Source: Bacteroidia bacterium
GTDB taxonomy: Bacteria > Bacteroidota > Bacteroidia > Flavobacteriales_E > Vicingaceae
Direction: 5' to 3'
Assembly: GCA_030429925.1 (NCBI GenBank)
Contig: JAUIGQ010000016.1
Span: 1 to 32,653, forward strand
Length of the DNA stretch: 32,653 nucleotides
Part shown: positions 31,267 through 32,653 of the stretch, piece after piece
Numbering within the stretch: the stretch's first letter is position 1
Layout: every line of letters begins with the position of its first letter
Made by a program: the position numbers and the translations under genes
Notes under the pieces: model-generated
Seen by the model: only the letters and a program-made list of their open reading frames with translations
What the model was told of the DNA's origin: nothing
The model's database searches: none

Positions 31267-32653
31267 TTAATACCTTATTATCTTTTTCTTCTTAACTAGG
31301 TTGCCATCAAGTTTGTCAATACATAGAAGTATATAGGAGGCAGGTGGTAAGTTTGAACAATCAAGCATATAAGTAGAGTTGGATAGCTTTGATACCTTAG
31401 CTAAGACCTCTTTTCCATTAGGATCATACAGTTTGAATTGAAGATCAGATGAATGATCACATTCTATCATTACAGATTGCTCATTTGATGGGTTAGGGAA
31501 TATCTTGAGACCTACTTCTTGATTCATTCTATTAAGCTGTTCTATGAGCTTAAAATCATAGGTCTTGCTCTTTCCGTCGAAGTCTGTTTGCTTGATCCTG
31601 TAATATGCACTTTGGTCTTCAGCCAATGGAGTTCTAAAGCTATAATCAAGTCTATTTTGCGAGTTACCTTCCTTTGCCTTTGAAGCAACTGTTCCGATTA
31701 CATGAATTGCCTTACCATCAAATGACCTCTCGATCTCAAAGAAGTTATTGTTTAACTCAGATTGAGTTGACCATAGGATCCTAGCAGAATTCCCTTCCCT
31801 TCTTACTTCAAAGTCCAGTAGCTCAATAGGCAATGGGTTACTAAATGTAGACGAGCCAAGGGTAAACGGACTAAAAGAGCTGATTGTTGAGGATGATACT
31901 ATTGTTCCGTTAGCTGAATTTCCCGTTGTTCCGCCATTGCCTTCATTTTTCCACTCAGATGTCACATCATCCCATCTACAAACCAATAGATCGGCAAGGT
32001 TGCTTACCAAGCTTGAAGAATTAAAGCTTAAAGTGACTGTTTCAGCGGATGAACCCACCAAACGATCAAGTGTCCAATATTCTAACTCACTAACCACTAC
32101 AATTCCACTTTCTAGGTTTGTGATTGGATACATAGGGTTAGGGTTTTGTTTAAAGTACTGAGCTCTATATATATCGTTTACTGTGTTGGGTGCTGATATG
32201 GTAATGGGTCTATACTCGTCATTACTACCTATAGGAAAAGTAAAGGCATTATTCCCGATCTTGTTTACAGGTCCATCTATATAACTGTCATCTGAAGCTC
32301 CTGATACAGATGAATTGTCGACAAAAGTGACAGAATTGCCATTTCCAAATAATTTCCCTTCTGAAAAGGTCAATTGGTTATTAATGATAATAGAATCATT
32401 CAATGAAACTCCTACTAAACTATTATCGATGGTCAGATTGTAAAATTCCTGACCATTTGGTGCAGTTACATTCTGTGAGAACTCTCCATTGAATATCACC
32501 GTTCCTGAGTTCATTTCAGAAGTTCCTTGATTGTTCCAATCACCTTCTAATCTTAAAATACCTCCATTCATGATCAAGGAGTCATTTCCTGCACTCATGC
32601 TTAAGTCATCTCCAATGGTTACGGTGGCTGCTCCGCCAATGGTCAATCGAACG
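31267..32653 (-). CDS. paralogous T9SS-sorted beta-helix-like protein (N-terminus beyond window)
   Basis: About 462 residues are visible; the frame runs open through the right edge (…VRLTIGGAATVTIGDD), so the true start lies outside. The visible part starts with beta-helix repeats, then the block NKIGNNAFTFPIGSNDEYRP, the segment EYWTLDRLVGSSAETVTLSF, the beta-sandwich (NPLPIELLDFEVRREGNSAR) and a T9SS sorting domain (LKIFPNPSNEQSVMIECD to VKKKKIIRY). Each block aligns with the downstream 670-residue protein with many identities, so these are tandem duplicates. The gap between the two genes is 96 bases, and no clear terminator was seen in it. Confidence 0.85.
   Translation of the reverse strand, partial: VRLTIGGAATVTIGDDLSMSAGNDSLIMNGGILRLEGDWNNQGTSEMNSGTVIFNGEFSQNVTAPNGQEFYNLTIDNSLVGVSLNDSIIINNQLTFSEGKLFGNGNSVTFVDNSSVSGASDDSYIDGPVNKIGNNAFTFPIGSNDEYRPITISAPNTVNDIYRAQYFKQNPNPMYPITNLESGIVVVSELEYWTLDRLVGSSAETVTLSFNSSSLVSNLADLLVCRWDDVTSEWKNEGNGGTTGNSANGTIVSSSTISSFSPFTLGSSTFSNPLPIELLDFEVRREGNSARILWSTQSELNNNFFEIERSFDGKAIHVIGTVASKAKEGNSQNRLDYSFRTPLAEDQSAYYRIKQTDFDGKSKTYDFKLIEQLNRMNQEVGLKIFPNPSNEQSVMIECDHSSDLQFKLYDPNGKEVLAKVSKLSNSTYMLDCSNLPPASYILLCIDKLDGNLVKKKKIIRY

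Noticed and set aside
32644-32646. TTG at 32646 as the start of the last gene
   Set aside because: The frame stays open to the window edge and the sequence before the TTG fits the beta-helix repeat pattern, so the gene simply begins outside.
1-32653. Defence island, prophage, CRISPR or integrative element
   Set aside because: No nuclease, methylase, toxin, integrase, transposase, phage or direct-repeat array signature was seen on either strand; genes are housekeeping, transport and envelope types.

Overview
The window comes from a member of the Bacteroidota, most likely an environmental lineage that secretes proteins through the type IX secretion system (T9SS). The evidence is three proteins with T9SS C-terminal sorting domains, a fused alpha/beta 2-oxoacid dehydrogenase E1, a cdaA-folP pair next to a DUF1599 / BT_3928-type / tpiA block, a ribosomal protein THX gene, and promoters with the Bacteroidota -7 motif TAnnTTTG. 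The order cannot be decided from the sequence. I saw no rRNA, tRNA, CRISPR array, insertion sequence or phage gene, and no gap between genes exceeds 300 bases.

Layout. (1) 1-4480, minus strand: a TetR-type regulator, a peptidase-less type I ABC exporter, an HlyD/MFP adaptor and a truncated TolC-type outer membrane channel. Together they form a tripartite export operon, with a 17-bp perfect palindrome overlapping the likely promoter. (2) 4678-6478: a DUF3667 membrane protein and a convergent T9SS cargo protein. (3) 6716-9142, minus strand: fused E1, after an intergenic region holding a REP-like palindrome. (4) 9253-12109: def and a TPR-like lipoprotein on plus, then cdaA and folP on minus; the two sides meet in a 16-bp palindrome that codes for the last residues of both proteins. 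(5) 12131-16651, plus strand: DUF1599, BT_3928-type DoxX/MauE protein, a lone DppB-type permease, tpiA and prmA. (6) 16721-21169: a very large exported protein of unknown family, cut in two by an in-frame TAG. (7) 21305-28244: a 1943-residue envelope protein (TPR, PD40, regulatory-like domain, long helical region, two SPOR domains), then clpS and an M48 lipoprotein peptidase, ended by a strong bidirectional terminator. (8) 28310-28968, minus strand: ribosomal protein THX with a histone-H1-like tail, and HU. (9) 29158-32653, minus strand: two tandem paralogous T9SS cargo proteins, the upstream one cut by the window edge.

Most of the window is housekeeping and envelope biology. I did not find a defence system or a clearly new multi-gene system. 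The points most worth following are: the PorE-like giant in which the OmpA-type peptidoglycan-binding domain seems replaced by tandem SPOR domains; the in-frame stop in the large exported protein; the exporter ATPase with three altered catalytic motifs; the THX protein with a basic tail; and the near-leaderless promoters of def and folP.
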